Part shown: positions 24,276-39,900 of the stretch, piece after piece | Numbering within the stretch: position 1 is the first letter of the stretch | How the letters are laid out: each line of letters starts with the position of its first letter | NCBI GenBank assembly: GCA_039881145.1 | Contig: JAYKKI010000008.1 | Location: 30,300,501 to 30,364,500 of the forward strand | Origin: Druceiella hillmani | Taxonomy: Eukaryota; Arthropoda; Insecta; Lepidoptera; Hepialidae | DNA length: 64,000 bases | Reading direction: 5' to 3' | Translations under genes and position numbers: made by a program | Notes under the pieces: generated by a model | What the model saw: the letters and a program-made list of their open reading frames with translations, nothing else | Told to the model about the DNA's origin: nothing | The model's database searches: none

Positions 24276-25309
24276 ATACAAACACACATATATATGTATA
24301 TATAGTTGAGATACAATATTTCAACATTAACACAAAAGTTAAGCGTCATGCTGTGCATACATACCAGATGCTGTCTGGCGTCATTAAAGCGAGATATGAT
24401 GTAACACACCAAACATCTTTTTTGGCTATGAAAATTGTGCCAAACTGGTAATTCAGTGATTAACTTCAGTTTTTTTCATGTAGCTGACGCTTATAATAAT
24501 GAGATGTTTGAACGTAATCATGATTTAGAAAATTTTGTAAATATAAAATAATTTTCTTATTGAAAAAGAAATTATTTCAGAGTGATAAAGGCTGAAATCA
24601 AACAATTTTATAGATTATTTTCATATTAAATTGTCGAGAGCAATCTGAAAATAATCTTGCTATATATAGAGATATACTACTTCAACATTGCCGTAGGGAT
24701 TAAACATGCTATGAATTTCATGAAAATGATGTGAAATGCACCGTTTGGTTTTGAATATCGTTATGAATATTAATAGCGATATGAATATTATTTTGCAGAA
24801 AAAAGTCTATTATACTGGTTGTTTGGGGTTTGAATTCCAATTTTTCACACTATAGGAGCCCCATGGAGATTAAATTTTATAGTGACATTTCTCTTGATAG
24901 TACATCATTTGTTTATAAGTCTTGGCTTCCAAACTTGGGGGCACTTTTCAAAGGGAAATCCTGCAACACCTTTTATGTGTAGAATATCACTGTTTATACC
25001 AGGTGAAATGGCATTTTTCACACTGGGAGAAGTTGCTTGAAATTATAGATAACAAAACAAACATATATAACAAATATTTTAAAATAAAAAAATTTCTATT
25101 GGTGAATTTCAATTTACTTAGTTTTATAATTTTGAGAAATAATAGAATATTATTACTGAAAATTGTACTTTCAGCAAAAAGTAAAAATATTATAAAAAAT
25201 AATAGTACAAATTGTCTTTTAAAATAATTTTTTTTGGGTTATGATGGATAAGGAATTTATGAGTAAATTGGTTTATTGCCCTTAATAATTTAGAAATATT
25301 TTATTACAG

Positions 25310-26085
25310 TTGTTATAGATCATCCCCGCACATTTAGAGCTCCTACAGGCAACTTCGAATGCGTATACAAGCAACGTCTGACTCCCACCAATTATACCAA
25401 GGAATTTACCAAATTATCTGTCAGAGGTTTTAGTTTGCCAAGTAATTACTTTTGCAAAGTTAAGAATGTCGAGGAAAGACAATACGAATTGAGCAATAAT
25501 GACGATAAGTGTGATCTAAAGGAAATTATTAAAAGTTTAGAAATGAAATATTCAAATAAGAATAAAAATTCATTCACAGCTAAGAAAATTTATAATACAA
25601 AGGATGAAAATTCGAATGATGCCGATTCACATTTCAAACAACATTTAGATAATATCCTTACAGAGCATGAAAACGAACCCTCAGACATCATTTCCTCTAG
25701 AAGTGTTACTACAGGATCAAAATCCCTGAGTTACGTGTCTACTACTAGTAATTGGTCCAAAAATCCACTCCATAAATGTGAGAATAATATAGCCAATTTA
25801 CTACCAACCTGTATTTCAACTGGCAATGTAAGAAGTAGCAATTATTTTATTAATAATATGACAGAAAATAATGTTGAACAAAAAATCAAGAATACATTGA
25901 GTAAAATAAATGTCATACAAAAATTAATCTACGAGATTTCTTCTGTGGTAAAGAGTAAAAGTGTTTCCGAATATAACATGAATGGTGATGAGAAATTCAA
26001 GGAAAGTGATGAGACGTCATCTGCAACAAGTAATATAATTCAATTCCTTAAAACAAAACATAAAGAATTTTATGGCTCACTCTAA
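25310..26085 (+). CDS. TTLL3: Tubulin glycylase TTLL3-type, C-terminal exon and stop
   Basis: Begins after TTATTACAG in phase 1, giving VVIDHPRTFRAPTGNFECVY, the conserved C-terminal end of the TTLL3 ligase domain (family form VV.D...N....G.FE..YK). It runs open to TAA at 26083-26085. After the conserved ~35 residues the tail is about 220 residues of lysine-, serine- and asparagine-rich, low-complexity sequence with no known domain. Such divergent tails are usual in this family. The three exons together give at least 845 residues. The tail is intact, which argues against a pseudogene. Confidence 0.9.
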
Positions 26086-26754
26086 GCCAATTTTTAACAC
26101 AATGTTTATTATTCAAACACTTGTGGAAGTCCAGACTAATATCCAAGTACAGAGTGATATTTAATTTCTATTACCTATATTACAAAACTAAACATTACCT
26201 ACAATGAAATCTTAAATAATTAATTTACTAGTTACTATGTTGCATTTTGAAATACATAAATTGAAAGATATAAATATTATACAGAATTGGAATGACACTC
26301 ACTTTCGAATTGTGCGAACTGCGAAAACTGCATTTTTTTTATTTCTTTATAATAGAAAACGAACAAAAAATAAAAATAATGTAACTTAAATATAACTTTT
26401 TTCACATAAAGTAGAATGTAGGTAGATATACAAAAATTGTGATCGCATCAATCTACAAGTAAATATATGCATTATGACCAAGAAAAAGTGTTAATACCAC
26501 CTATGTAGATGTTGAAATAAAGTTATTTGGTCTATAATATTAACAGTGAAAAATGTTTCATTTTGTCAGATAATATATATTGTGCAAGTTCAATCTGTAT
26601 TTCCATACCATTACTCCCACCTGCTTTCTTGTTTCTGGGCATATAATGACATTGTTCAAGAAACTTTGAAAATTATTTTCGCACATTCCTTATGACAGCC
26701 CCAATAATTATTGAACTTTGTAGTTAGATACAAAAGATTTTCTAAAATTAAATT
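26086..26754 (+). other. TTLL3 3' UTR and flank before the satellite
   Basis: AT-rich. The clearest polyadenylation signal is AATAAA at 26516-26521, about 430 bp after the stop codon, followed by TTATTTGG and a T-rich/GT-bearing tract. From about 26755 the sequence turns into diverged satellite monomers. Confidence 0.5.
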
Positions 26755-29700
26755 TTTAACAGTTACATTGTCATAAGCAAAAAGGTCTTGTAACATATAC
26801 AGCATTTGGCACATAAAAAATATTTACTATTCACTTTATTCACTGACATGCACAAATCTTTTTCACACTTTCAATAGCCCTGCAATTGCTGAATACTATC
26901 ATTGCGCTTACATTGTTAAAAACGGCCAGGTTTGTATATTATGTGGAGCATTTATCAAATAAACACATCCAATCTAAATATACTTCAAATTATTTGATTA
27001 TCAATGAATCAAATGCACAAATTTTTTTCACACATTACTTTCAATAGCTCCACTACTGCTGAATACTACTTTTATGCTTACACATTGTCAAAAACGGACA
27101 GGTTTGTGTACTAAATGGAGCATTTGGCAAGTAAAAAACATCCAATCCAAATATACTTCAAATTATTTGATTCATTGATGTGCACAATTTTTTTCACACA
27201 TTACTTTCAATAGTCCTGTAATTGCTAAATAGTACTTTTGCACTTACATTGTTAAAAGTGGACAGGTTTGTGTAATATGTGGAGCATTAGGCAAATGAAA
27301 AACATCCAATCCAAATATACTTCAATTTATTAGATTCATTGATGAGCACACTTTTTTCACACATTACTTTCAATAGCCCTGTAATTGCTAAATACTACTT
27401 TTGCACTTACATTGTCAAAAACGGACAGGTTTAAGAAATACATGGAACATTAGGCAAATAAAAAACATCCAATCCAAATACACTTCAATTTATTAGATTC
27501 ATTGATGCGCACAATTTTTTTTACACATTACTCTCAATAGCCCCGTAATTGCTAAATACTAATTTTGCACTTACATTGTCAAAAGTGGACAGGTTTGTGT
27601 AATATGTGGAGCATTAGGCAAATAAAAAACATCCAATCCAAATACACTTCAATTTATTAGGTTCATTGATGCGCACAATTTTTTTCACACATTACTCTCA
27701 ATAGCCCCGTAATTGCTAAATACTAATTTTACACTTACATTGTCAAAAGTGGACAGGTTTGTGTAATATGTGGAGCATTAGACAAATAAAAAACATCCAA
27801 TCCAAATACACTTCAATTTATTAGATTCATTGATGTGCACAATTTTTTTCACACATTATTCTCAATAGCCCCGTAATTGCTAAATACTACTTTTGCACTT
27901 ACATTGTCAAAAGTGGACAAGATTGTGTAATATGTGGAGCATTAGACAAATAAAAAACATCCAATCCAAATATACTTCAAATCATTTGATTCATTGATGA
28001 TCACACTTCTTTCACACATTACTTTCAATTGCCCCGTAATTGCTAAATACTACTTTTGTACTTACATTGTCAAAAGTGGACAGGTTTGTGTAATATCTGG
28101 AACATTAGGCAAATAAAAAACATCCAATCCAAATACACTTCAATTTAATAGATTCATTGATGTGCACAATTTTTTTCACACATTACTTTCAATAGCCTCG
28201 TACTTGCTAAATACTAATTTTGTACTTACATTGTCAAAAGTGGACAGGTTTGTGTAATATGTGGAGCATTAGGCAAATAAAAAACATTCAATCCAAATAT
28301 ACTTGAATTTATTAGATTCATTGATGTGCACAATTTTTTTCACACATTACTTTCAATAGCCCCGTAATTGCTAAATACTACTTTTGCACTTACATTGTCA
28401 AAAACGGACAGGTTTAAGAAATACATGGAACATTAGGCAAATAAAAAACATCCAATCCAAATACACTTCAATTTATTAAATTCATTGATGTGCACAATTT
28501 TTTTCACACATTACTTTCAATAGCCTCGTACATGCTAAATACTAATTTTGCACTTATATTGTCAAAAGTGGACAGGTTTGTGTAATATGTGGAGAATTAG
28601 GCAAATAAAAAACATCCAATTCAAATAAACTTCATTTTATTTCATTCACTGAGGCGCACAAATTTTTTTCACACCTTACTTTCAATAGCCCCGCAATTCC
28701 TGAATGCTACCTTTGCACTTACATTATAAAAAACAAACAGGTTTGTGTAATATGTGGAGCTTTAGGCAAATAAAAATATCCAACCCAAATATATACTTCA
28801 ATTTATTTCTTTCACTGAAGCACACATTACTTTCAATAGCCCCGCAATTGTTGAATACTACTTTTGCACTTACATTGTCAAAAGTGGACAAGTTTGTGTA
28901 ATATGTGGAGCATTAGACAAATAAAAAACATCCAATCCAAATATACTTCAATTTATTAGATTCATTGATGTGCACAAATTTTTTTTACACATTACTTTCA
29001 ATAGCTCCACTACTGCTGAATACTACTTTTATGCTTACACATTGTCAAAAACGGACAGGTTTGTAGACTAGATGGAGCATTTGGCAAATAAAAAACATCC
29101 AATCTAAATATACTTCAATTTATTTGATTCACTCATGTGCACAAATTTCTTTCACACATTATTTTCAATAGCCCTGCAATTCCTGAATGCTACCTTTGCA
29201 CTCAGATTATCAAAAACGGACAGGTTTATGCAGTACATGGAGCATTAGGCAAATAAAAACATCCAATCCAAATGTACTTCAATTTATCATTCACTGAGGC
29301 ACACATTACTTTCAATAGCCCCGCAATTGCCGAATACTACCTTTGCACTTAGATTGTCAAAAACCAACAGGTTTGTGTAATTTGTGGAGCATTAGGCAAA
29401 TAAAAACATAGGATCCGAATATACTTCAATTTATTTGATCCACTAACGTGCACAAATTTCTTTCACACATTATTTTCAATAGTTCTACAATTGCTGAATA
29501 CTACTTTTGCACTTACATTGTCAAAAGTGGACAGGTTTGTGTAATATGTGGAGCATTAGGCAAATAAAAAACATCCAATTCAAATAAACTTCATTTTATT
29601 TCATTCACTGAGGCGCACAAATTTTTTTCACACCTTACTTTCAATAGCCCCGCAATTCCTGAATTCTACCTTTGCACTTACATTATAAAAAACAAACAGG

Positions 29701-31649
29701 TTTGTGTAATATGTGGAGCATTAGACAAATGAAAAACATCCAACCCAAATGTATACTTCAATTTATTTCTTTCACTGAAGCACACATTACTTTCAATAGC
29801 CCCGCAATTCCTGAATGCTACCTTTGCACTTACATTATAAAAACAAACAGGTTTGTGTGATATGTGGAGCATTAGGCAAATGAAAAACATCCAACCCAAA
29901 TATATACTTCAATTTATTTCTTTCACTGAAGCACACATTACTTTCAATGGCCCCGCAATTCCTGAATGCTACCTTTGCACTTACATTATAAAAAACAAAC
30001 AGGTTTGTGTAATATGTGGAGCATTAGGCAAATAAAAACATCCAACCCAAATATATACTTCAATTAATTTCTTTCACTGAAGCACACATTACTTTCAATA
30101 GCCCCGCAATTCCTGAATGCTACCTTTGCACGTACATTGTCAAGAATGGACAGCTTTGTGTAACAAGTGGAGCATTAGGCAAATGAAAAACATCCAATCT
30201 AAATATACTTCAATTTATTCGCTTCAGCGATGTGCACAATTTATTCATACATTACTTTGAATAGCCTCGTACTTGCTAAATACTAATTTTGCACTTACAT
30301 TGTCAAAAGTAGACAGGTTTGTGTAATATGTGGAGCATTAGGCAAATAAAAAATATCCAATCCAAATATACTTGAATTTATTAGATTCATTGATGTGCAC
30401 AATTTTTTTCATGCATTACTTTCAATAGCCCCGTAATTGCTAAATACTACTATTGCACTTACATTGTCAAAAACGGACAGGTTTAAGAAATACATGGAAC
30501 ATTAGGCAAATAAAAAACATCCAATCCAAATACACTTCAATTTATTAGATTCATTGATGCGCACAATTTTTTTCACACATTACTCTCAATAGCCCCGTAA
30601 TTGCTAAATACTAATTTTGCAATTACATTGTCAAAAGTGGACAGGTTTGTGTAATATGTGGAGCATTAGGCAAATAAAAAACATCCAATCCAAATATACT
30701 TCAATTTATTCGATTCATTGATGTGCACAATTTTTTTCACACATTACTTTCAATAGCCTCGTACATGCTAAATACTAATTTTGCACTTATATTGTCAAAA
30801 GTGGACAGGTTTGTGTAATATGTGGAGAATTAGGCAAATAAAAAACATCCAATTAAAATAAACTTCATTTTATTTCATTCACTGAGGCGCACAAATGTTT
30901 TTCACACCTTACTTTCAATAGCCCCGCAATTCCTGAATGCTACCTTTGCACTTACATTATAAAAAACAAACAGGTTTGTGTAATATGTGGAGCATTAGGC
31001 AAATAAAAATATCCAACCCAAATATATACTTCAATTTATTTCTTTCACTGAAGCACACATTACTTTCAATAGCCCCGCAATTGTTGAATACTACTTTTGC
31101 ACTTACATTGTCAAAAGTGGACAAGTTTGTGTAATATGTAGAGCATTAGACAAATAAAAAACATCCAATCCAAATATACTTCAAATCATTTGATTCATTG
31201 ATGTGCACAAATTTTTTTCACACATTACTTTCAATAGCTCCACTACTGTTGAATACTACTTTTATGCTTACACATTGTCAAAAATGGACAGGTTTGTGTA
31301 CTAGATGGAGCATTTGGCAAATAAAAAACATCCAATCTAAATATACTTCAATTTATTTGATTCACTCATGTGCACAAATTTCTTTCACACATTATTTTCA
31401 ATAGCCCTGCAATTCCTGAATGCTACCTTTGCACTCAGATTATCAAAAACGGTCAGGTTTATGTAATACATGGAGCATTAGGCAAATAAAAAACATCCAA
31501 TCCAAATACACTTCAATTTATTAGATTCATTGATGCGCACAATTTTTTTCACACATTACTCTCAATAGCCCCGTAATTGCTAAATACTAATTTTGCACTT
31601 ACATTGTCAAAAGTGGACAGGTTTGTGTAATATGTGGAGCATTAGGCAA

Positions 31650-34600
31650 ATAAAAAACATCCAATTCAAATAAACTTCATTTTATTTCATTCACTGAGGC
31701 GCACAAATTTTTTTCACACCTTACTTTCAATAGCCCCGCAATTCCTGAATGCTACCTTTGCACTTACATTATAAAAAACAAACAGGTTTGTGTAATATGT
31801 GGAGCATTAGGCATATAAAAATATCCAACCCAAATATATACTTCAATTTATTTCTTTCACTGAAGCACACATTACTTTCAATAGCCCCGCAATTGTTGAA
31901 TACTACTTTTGCACTTACATTGTCAAAAGTGGACAAGTTTGTGTAATATGTAGAGCATTAGACAAATAAAAAACATCCAATCCAAATATACTTCAAATCA
32001 TTTGATTCATTGATGTGCACAAATTTTTTTCACACATTACTTTCAATAGCTCCACTACTGCTGAATACTACTTTTATGCTTACACATTGTCAAAAACGGA
32101 CAGGTTTGTGTACTAGATGGAGCATTTGGCAAATAAAAAACATCCAATCTAAATATACTTCAATTTATTTGATTCACTCATGTGCACAAATTTCTTTCAC
32201 ACATTATTTTCAATAGCCCTGCAATTCCTGAATGCTACCTTTGCACTTAGATTATCAAAAACGGTCAGGTTTATGTAATACATGGAGCATTAGGCAAATA
32301 AAAACATCCAATCCAAATGTACTTCAATTTTTCATTCACTGAGGCACACATTACTTTCAATAGCTCCGCAATTGCCGAACAGTACCTTTACACTTAGATT
32401 GTCAAAAATGAACAGGTTTGTGTAATTTGTGGAGCATTAGGCAAATAAAAAACATAGGATTCGAATATATTTCAATTAATTTGATCTACTGACGTGCACA
32501 AATTTCTTTCACACATTATTTTCAATAGTTCTACAATTGCTGAATACTACTTTTGCACTTACATTGTCAAAAGTGCACAGGTTTGTGTAATATGTGGAGC
32601 ATTAGGCAAATAAAAAACCTCCAATTCAAATAAACTTCATTTTATTTCATTCACTGAGGCGCACAAATTTTTTTCACACCTTACTTTCAATAGCCCCGCA
32701 GTTCCTGAATTCTACCTTTGCACTTACATTATAAAAAACAAACAGGTTTGTGTAATATGTGGAGCATTAGACAAATGAAAAACATCCAACCCAAATGTAT
32801 ACTTCAATTTATTTCTTTCACTGAAGCACACATTACTTTCAATAGCCCCGCAATTCCTGAATGCTACCTTTGCACTTACATTATAAAAAACAAACAGGTT
32901 TGTGTGATATGTGGAGCATTAGGCAAATGAAAAACATCCAACCCAAATGTATACTTCAATTTATTTCTTTCACTGAAGCACACATTACTTTCAATAGCCC
33001 CGCAATTCCTGAATGCTACCTTTGCACTTACATTATAAAAAACAAACAGGTTTGTGTAATATGTGGAGCATTAGGCAAATAAAAACATCCAACCCAAATA
33101 TATACTTCAATTAATTTCTTTCACTGAAGCACACATTACTTTCAATAGCCCCGCAATTGTTGAATACTAGCTTTGCACTTACATTGTCAAGAATGGACAG
33201 CTTTGTGTAACATGTGGAGCATTAGGCAAATGAAAAACATCCAATCCAAATATACTTCAATTTATTCGCTTCAGCGATGTGCACAATTTATTCACACATT
33301 ACTTTCAATAGCCCTGTAATTGCTAAATAGTACTTTTGCACTTCAATTGTTAAAAGTGGACAGGTCGTGTAATATGTGGAGCATTAGGCAAATGAAAAAA
33401 CATCCAATCTAAATATACTTCAATTTATTAGATTCATTGATGAGTACACTTTTTTCACACATTACTTTCAATAGCCTCGTAATTGCTAAATACTACTTTT
33501 CTACTTACATTGTCAAAAGTGGACAGGTTTGTGTAATATGTGAAACATTAGGCAAATAAAAAACATCCAATCCAAATACACTTCAATTTAATAGATTCAT
33601 TGATGTGCACAATTTTTTTCACACATTACTTTCAATAGCCTCGTACTTGCTAAATACTAATTTTGCACTTACATTGTCAAAAGTGGACAGGTTTGTGTAA
33701 TATGTGGAGCATTAGGCAAATAAAAAACATCCAATCCAAATATACTTGAATTTATTAGATTCATTGATGTGCACAATTTTTTTCACACCTTACTTTCAAT
33801 AGCCCCGTAATTGCTAAATACTACTTTTGCACTTACATTGTCAAAAGTGGACAAGTTTGTGTAATATGTGGAACATTAGGCAAATAAAAAACATCCAATC
33901 CAAATACACTTCAATTTAATAGATTCATTGATGTGCACAATTTTTTTCACACCTTACTTTCAATAGCCCCGTAATTGCTAAATACTACTTTTGCACTTAC
34001 ATTGTCAAAAGTGGACAAGTTTGTGTAATATGTGGAGCATTAGACAAATAAAAAACATCCAATCCAAATGTACTTCAATTTATTAGATTCATTGATGTGC
34101 ACAATTTTTTTCACACATTACTTTCAATAGCCTCGTAATTGCTAAATACTACTTTTGCACTTACATTGTCAAAAGTGGACAGATTTGTGTAATATGTGGA
34201 GCATTAGGCAAATAAAAAACATCCAATCCAAATATACTTGAATTTATTAGATTCATTGATGTGCACAATTTTTTTCACACCTTACTTTCAATAGCCCCGT
34301 AATTGCTAAATACTACTTTTGCACTTACATTGTCAAAAGTGGACAAGTTTGTGTAATATGTGGAGCATTAGACAAATAAAAAACATCCAATCCAAATGTA
34401 CTTCAATTTATTAGATTTATTGATGTGCACAATTTTTTCCACACATTATTGTCAATAGCCCCGTAATTGCTAAATACTACTTTTGCACTTACATTGTCAA
34501 AAGTGGACAAGTTTGTGTAATATGTGGAGCATTAGACAAATAAAAAACATCCAATACAAATATACTTCAAATCATTTGATTCATTGATTTGCACAAATTT

Positions 34601-36640
34601 TTTTCACACCTTACTTTCAATAGCCCTGTAATTGCTAAATACTACTTTTGCACTTACATTGTCAAAAGTGGACAAGTTTGTGTAATATGTGGAGCATTAG
34701 ACAAATAAAAACATCCAATACAAATATACTTCAAATCATTTGATTCATTGATGTGCACAAATTTTTTTCACACATTACTTTCAATAGCTCCACTACTGCT
34801 GAATACTACTTTTATGCTTACACATTGACAAAAACGGACAGGTTTGTGTACTAGATGGAGCATTTGGCAAATAAAAAACATCTAATCTAAATATACTTCA
34901 ATTAATTTGATTCACTCATGTGCACAAATTGCTTTCACACATTATTTTCAATAGCCCTGCAATTCCTGAATGCTACCTTTGCACTTATATTATCAAAAAC
35001 GGACAGGTTTATGCAATACATGGAGCATTTGGCAAATAAAAACATCCAATCCAAATATACTTCAATTTATCTCATTCACTGGGGCACACATTACTTTCAA
35101 TAGCCCCGCAATTTCCGAATACTACCTTTGCACTTAGATTGTCAAAAACCAACAGGTTTGTGTAATTTGTGGACCATTAGGCAAATAAAAAACCTAGGAT
35201 CCGAATATACTTCAATTTATTTGATCCACTAACGTACACAAATTTCTTTCACACATTATTTTTAATAGTTCTACAATTGCTGAATACTACATTTGCACTT
35301 ACATTGTCGAAAGTGGACAGATTTGTGTAATATGTGGAGCATTAGGCAAATAAAAACATCCAATCCAAATATACTTCAATTTATTTCATTCACTCATGTG
35401 CACAAATTTTTTTCACACGTAACTTTCAATAGCTCCACATATGCTGAATACTACTTTTATGCTTACACATTGTCAAAAATGACAGGTTTGTGTAATATGT
35501 GGAGCATTAGGCAAATAAAAAACATTTAATCTAAATATACTTCAATTTATTTGATTCACTCATGTGCACAAACTTCTTTCACACATTATTTTCAATAGCC
35601 CTGCAATTCCTGAATGCTACCTTTGCACTTATATTATCAAAAACGGACAGGTTTATGCAATACATGGAGCATTTGGCAAATAAAAACATCCAATCCAAAT
35701 ATACTTCAATTTATCTCATTCACTGGGGCACACATTACTTTCAATAGCCCCGCAATTGCCGAATACTACCTTTGCACTTAGATTGTCAAAAACCAACAGG
35801 TTTGTGTAATTTGTGGACCATTAGGCAAATAAAAAACCTAGGATCCGAATATACTTCAATTTATTTGATCCACTAACGTGCACAAATTTCTTTCACACAT
35901 TATTTTCAATAGTTCTACAATTGCTGAATACTACTTTTGCACTTACGTTGTCAAAAGTGGACAGATTTGTGTAATATGTGGAGCATTAGGCAAATAAAAA
36001 CATCCAATCCAAATATACTTCAATTTATTTCATTCACTCATGTGCACAAATTTTTTTCACACGTAACTTTCAATAGCTCCACATCTGCTGAATACTACTT
36101 TTATACTTACACTTTGTCAAAAATGACAGGTTTGTGTAATATGTGGAGCATTAGGCAAATAAAAAACATCCAATTCAAATAAACTTCATTTTATTTCATT
36201 CACTGAGGCGCACAAATTTTTTTCACACCTTACTTTCAATAGCCCCGCAATTCCTGAATTCTACCTTTGCATTTACATTATAAAAAACAAACAGGTTTGT
36301 GTGATATGTGGAGCATTAGGCAAATGAAAAACATCCAACCCAAATGTATACTTCAATTTATTTCTTTCACTGAAGCACACATTACTTTCAATAGCCCCGC
36401 AATTCCTGAATGCTACCTTTGCACTTATATTATAAAAAACAAACAGGTTTGTGTAATATGTGGAGCATTAGGCAAATAAAAACATCCAACCCAAATGTAT
36501 ACTTCAATTAATTTCTTTCACTGAAGCACACATTACTTTCAATAGCCCCGCAATTCCTGAATGCTACCTTTGCACGTACATTGTCAAGAATGGACAGCTT
36601 TGTGTAACAAGTGGAGCATTAGGCAAATGAAAAACATCCA
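31650..36640. repeat. Higher-order satellite block A (~5 kb)
   Basis: A run of about 30 monomers with a distinctive order of variants that recurs in block B. Landmark positions are offset by 5304 bp up to about 33.8 kb (for example 31749 against 37053, 32718 against 38022). From there they are offset by 5631 bp (34918 against 40549, 35562 against 41193). Confidence 0.85.
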
Positions 36641-36959
36641 ATCTAAATATACTTCAATTTATTCGCTTCAGCGATGTGCACAATTTATTCACACATTACT
36701 TTCAATAGCCTCGTACTTGCTAAATACTAATTTTGCACTTACATTGTCAAAAGTGGACAGGTTTGTGTAATATGTGGAGCATTAGGCAAATAAAAAACAT
36801 CCAATCCAAATATACTTCAATTTATTCGATTCATTGATGTGCACAATTTTTTTCACACATTACTTTCAATAGCCTCGTACATGCTAAATACTAATTTTGC
36901 ACTTATATTGTCAAAAGTGGACAGGTTTGTGTAATATGTGGAGCATTAGACAAATAAAA

Positions 36960-39900
36960 AACATCCAATTAAAATAAACTTCATTTTATTTCATTCACTG
37001 AGGCGCACAAATTTTTTTCACACCTTACTTTCAATAGCCCCGCAATTCCTGAATGCTACCTTTGCACTTACATTATAAAAAACAAACAGGTTTGTGTAAT
37101 ATGTGGAGCATTAGGCAAATAAAAATATCCAACCCAAATATATACTTCAATTTATTTCTTTCACTGAAGCACACATTACTTTCAATAGCCCCGCAATTGT
37201 TGAATACTACTTTTGCACTTACATTGTCAAAAGTGGACAAGTTTGTGTAATATGTAGAGCATTAGACAAATAAAAAACATCCAATCCAAATATACTTCAA
37301 ATCATTTGATTCATTGATGTGCACAAATTTTTTTCACACATTACTTTCAATAGCTCCACTACTGCTGAATACTACTTTTATGCTTACACATTGTCAAAAA
37401 CGGACAGGTTTGTGTACTAGATGGAGCATTTGGCAAATAAAAAACATCCAATCTAAATATACTTCAATTTATTTGATTCACTCATGTGCACAAATTTCTT
37501 TCACACATTATTTTCAATAGCCCTGCAATTCCTGAATGCTACCTTTGCACTTAGATTATCAAAAACGGTCAGGTTTATGTAATACACGGAGCATTAGGCA
37601 AATAAAAACATCCAATCCAAATGTACTTCAATTTTTCATTCACTGAGGCACACATTACTTTCAATAGCTCCGCAATTGCCGAACACTACCTTTACACTTA
37701 GATTGTCAAAAACGAACAGGTTTGTGTAATTTGTGGAGCATTAGGCAAATAAAAAACATAGGATTCGAATATATTTCAATTAATTTGATCTACTGACGTG
37801 CACAAATTTCTTTCACACATTATTTTCAATAGTTCTACAATTGCTGAATACTACTTTTGCACTTACATTGTCAAAAGTGCACAGGTTTGTGTAATATGTG
37901 GAGCATTAGGCAAATAAAAAACATCCAATTCAAATAAACTTCATTTTATTTCATTCACTGAGGCGCACAAATTTTTTTCACACCTTACTTTCAATAGCCC
38001 TGCAATTCCTGAATTCTACCTTTGCACTTACATTATAAAAAACAAACAGGTTTGTGTAATATGTGGAGCATTAGACAAATGAAAAACATCCAACCCAAAT
38101 GTATACTTCAATTTATTTCTTTCACTGAAGCACACATTACTTTCAATAGCCCCGCAATTCCTGAATGCTACCTTTGCACTTACATTATAAAAACAAACAG
38201 GTTTGTGTGATATGTGGAGCATTAGGCAAATGAAAAACATCCAACCCAAATGTATACTTCAATTTATTTCTTTCACTGAAGCACACATTACTTTCAATAG
38301 CCCCGCAATTCCTGAATGCTACCTTTGCACTTACATTATAAAAAACAAACAGGTTTGTGTAATATGTGGAGCATTAGGCAAATAAAAACATCCAACCCAA
38401 ATATATACTTCAATTAATTTCTTTCACTGAAGCACACATTACTTTCAATAGCCCCGCAATTGTTGAATACTAGCTTTGCACTTACATTGTCAAGAATGGA
38501 CAGCTTTGTGTAATATGTGGAGCATTAGGCAAATGAAAAACATCCAATCCAAATATACTTCAATTTATTTGCTTCAGCGATGTGCACAATTTATTCACAC
38601 ATTACTTTCAATAGCCCTGTAATTGCTAAATAGTACTTTTGCACTTACATTGTTAAAAGTGGACAGGTTGTGTAATATGTGGAGCATTAGGCAAATGAAA
38701 AAACATCCAATCTAAATATACTTCAATTTATTAGATTCATTGATGAGTACACTTTTTTCACACATTACTTTCAATAGCCTCGTAATTTCTAAATACTATT
38801 TTTCTACTTACATTGTCAAAAGTGGACAGGTTTGTGTAATATGTGAAACATTAGGCAAATAAAAAACATCCAATCCAAATACACTTCAATTTAATAGATT
38901 CATTGATGTGCACAATTTTTTTCACACATTACTTTCAATAGCCTCGTACTTGCTAAATACTAATTTTGCACTTACATTGTCAAAAGTGGACAGGTTTGTG
39001 TAATATGTGGAGCATTAGGCAAATAAAAAACATCCAATCCAAATATACTTGAATTTATTAGATTCATTGATGTGCACAATTTTTTTCACACCTTACTTTC
39101 AATAGCCCCGTAATTGCTAAATACTACTTTTGCACTTACATTGTCAAAAGTGGACAAGTTTGTGTAATATGTGGAGCATTAGACAAATAAAAAACATCCA
39201 ATCCAAATGTACTTCAATTTATTAGATTCATTGATGTGCACAATTTTTTCCACACATTACTTTCAATAGCCTAGTACTTGCTAAATACTAATTTTGCACT
39301 TACATTGTCAAAAGTGGACAGGTTTGTGTAATATGTGGAGCATTAGGCAAATAAAAAACATCCAATCCAAATATACTTGAATTTATTAGATTCATTGATG
39401 TGCACAATTTTTTTCACACCTTACTTTCAATAGCCCCGTAATTGCTAAATACTACTTTTGCACTTACATTGTCAAAAGTGGACAAGTTTGTGTAATATGT
39501 GGAACATTAGGCAAATAAAAAACATCCAATCCAAATACACTTCAATTTAATAGATTCATTGATGTGCACAATTTTTTTCACACCTTACTTTCAATAGCCC
39601 CGTAATTGCTAAATACTACTTTTGCACTTACATTGTCAAAAGTGGACAAGTTTGTATAATATGTGGAGCATTGGACAAATAAAAAACATCCAATCCAAAT
39701 GTACTTCAATTTATTAGATTCATTGATGTGCACAATTTTTTTCACACATTACTTTCAATAGCCTCGTAATTGCTAAATACTACTTTTGCACTTACATTGT
39801 CAAAAGTGGACAGATTTGTGTAATATGTGGAGCATTAGGCAAATAAAAAACATCCAATCCAAATATACTTGAATTTATTAGATTCATTGATGTGGACAAT

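Larger units (their letters stand above)
16315..25309 (+). other. TTLL3 intron 2 (9.0 kb), transposon-rich
   Basis: Bounded by GTAATT and TTATTACAG, phase 1. It contains LINE scraps (17.5 and 18.7-19.0 kb), a TA-flanked DNA transposon relic (19094-21045), a dispersed repeat (22540-22797), a Tc1 relic (22980-23900) and a TA microsatellite. 16315-17480 and 21046-22539 are AT-rich with nothing recognised. The short open frames at 16719-16964, 18287-18571 and 24922-25227 have no family resemblance. Confidence 0.85.

Noticed and set aside
23971..24451. Open frames of 60-121 codons on both strands
   Set aside because: They are translations of the (TA)n microsatellite (Tyr/Ile repeats).
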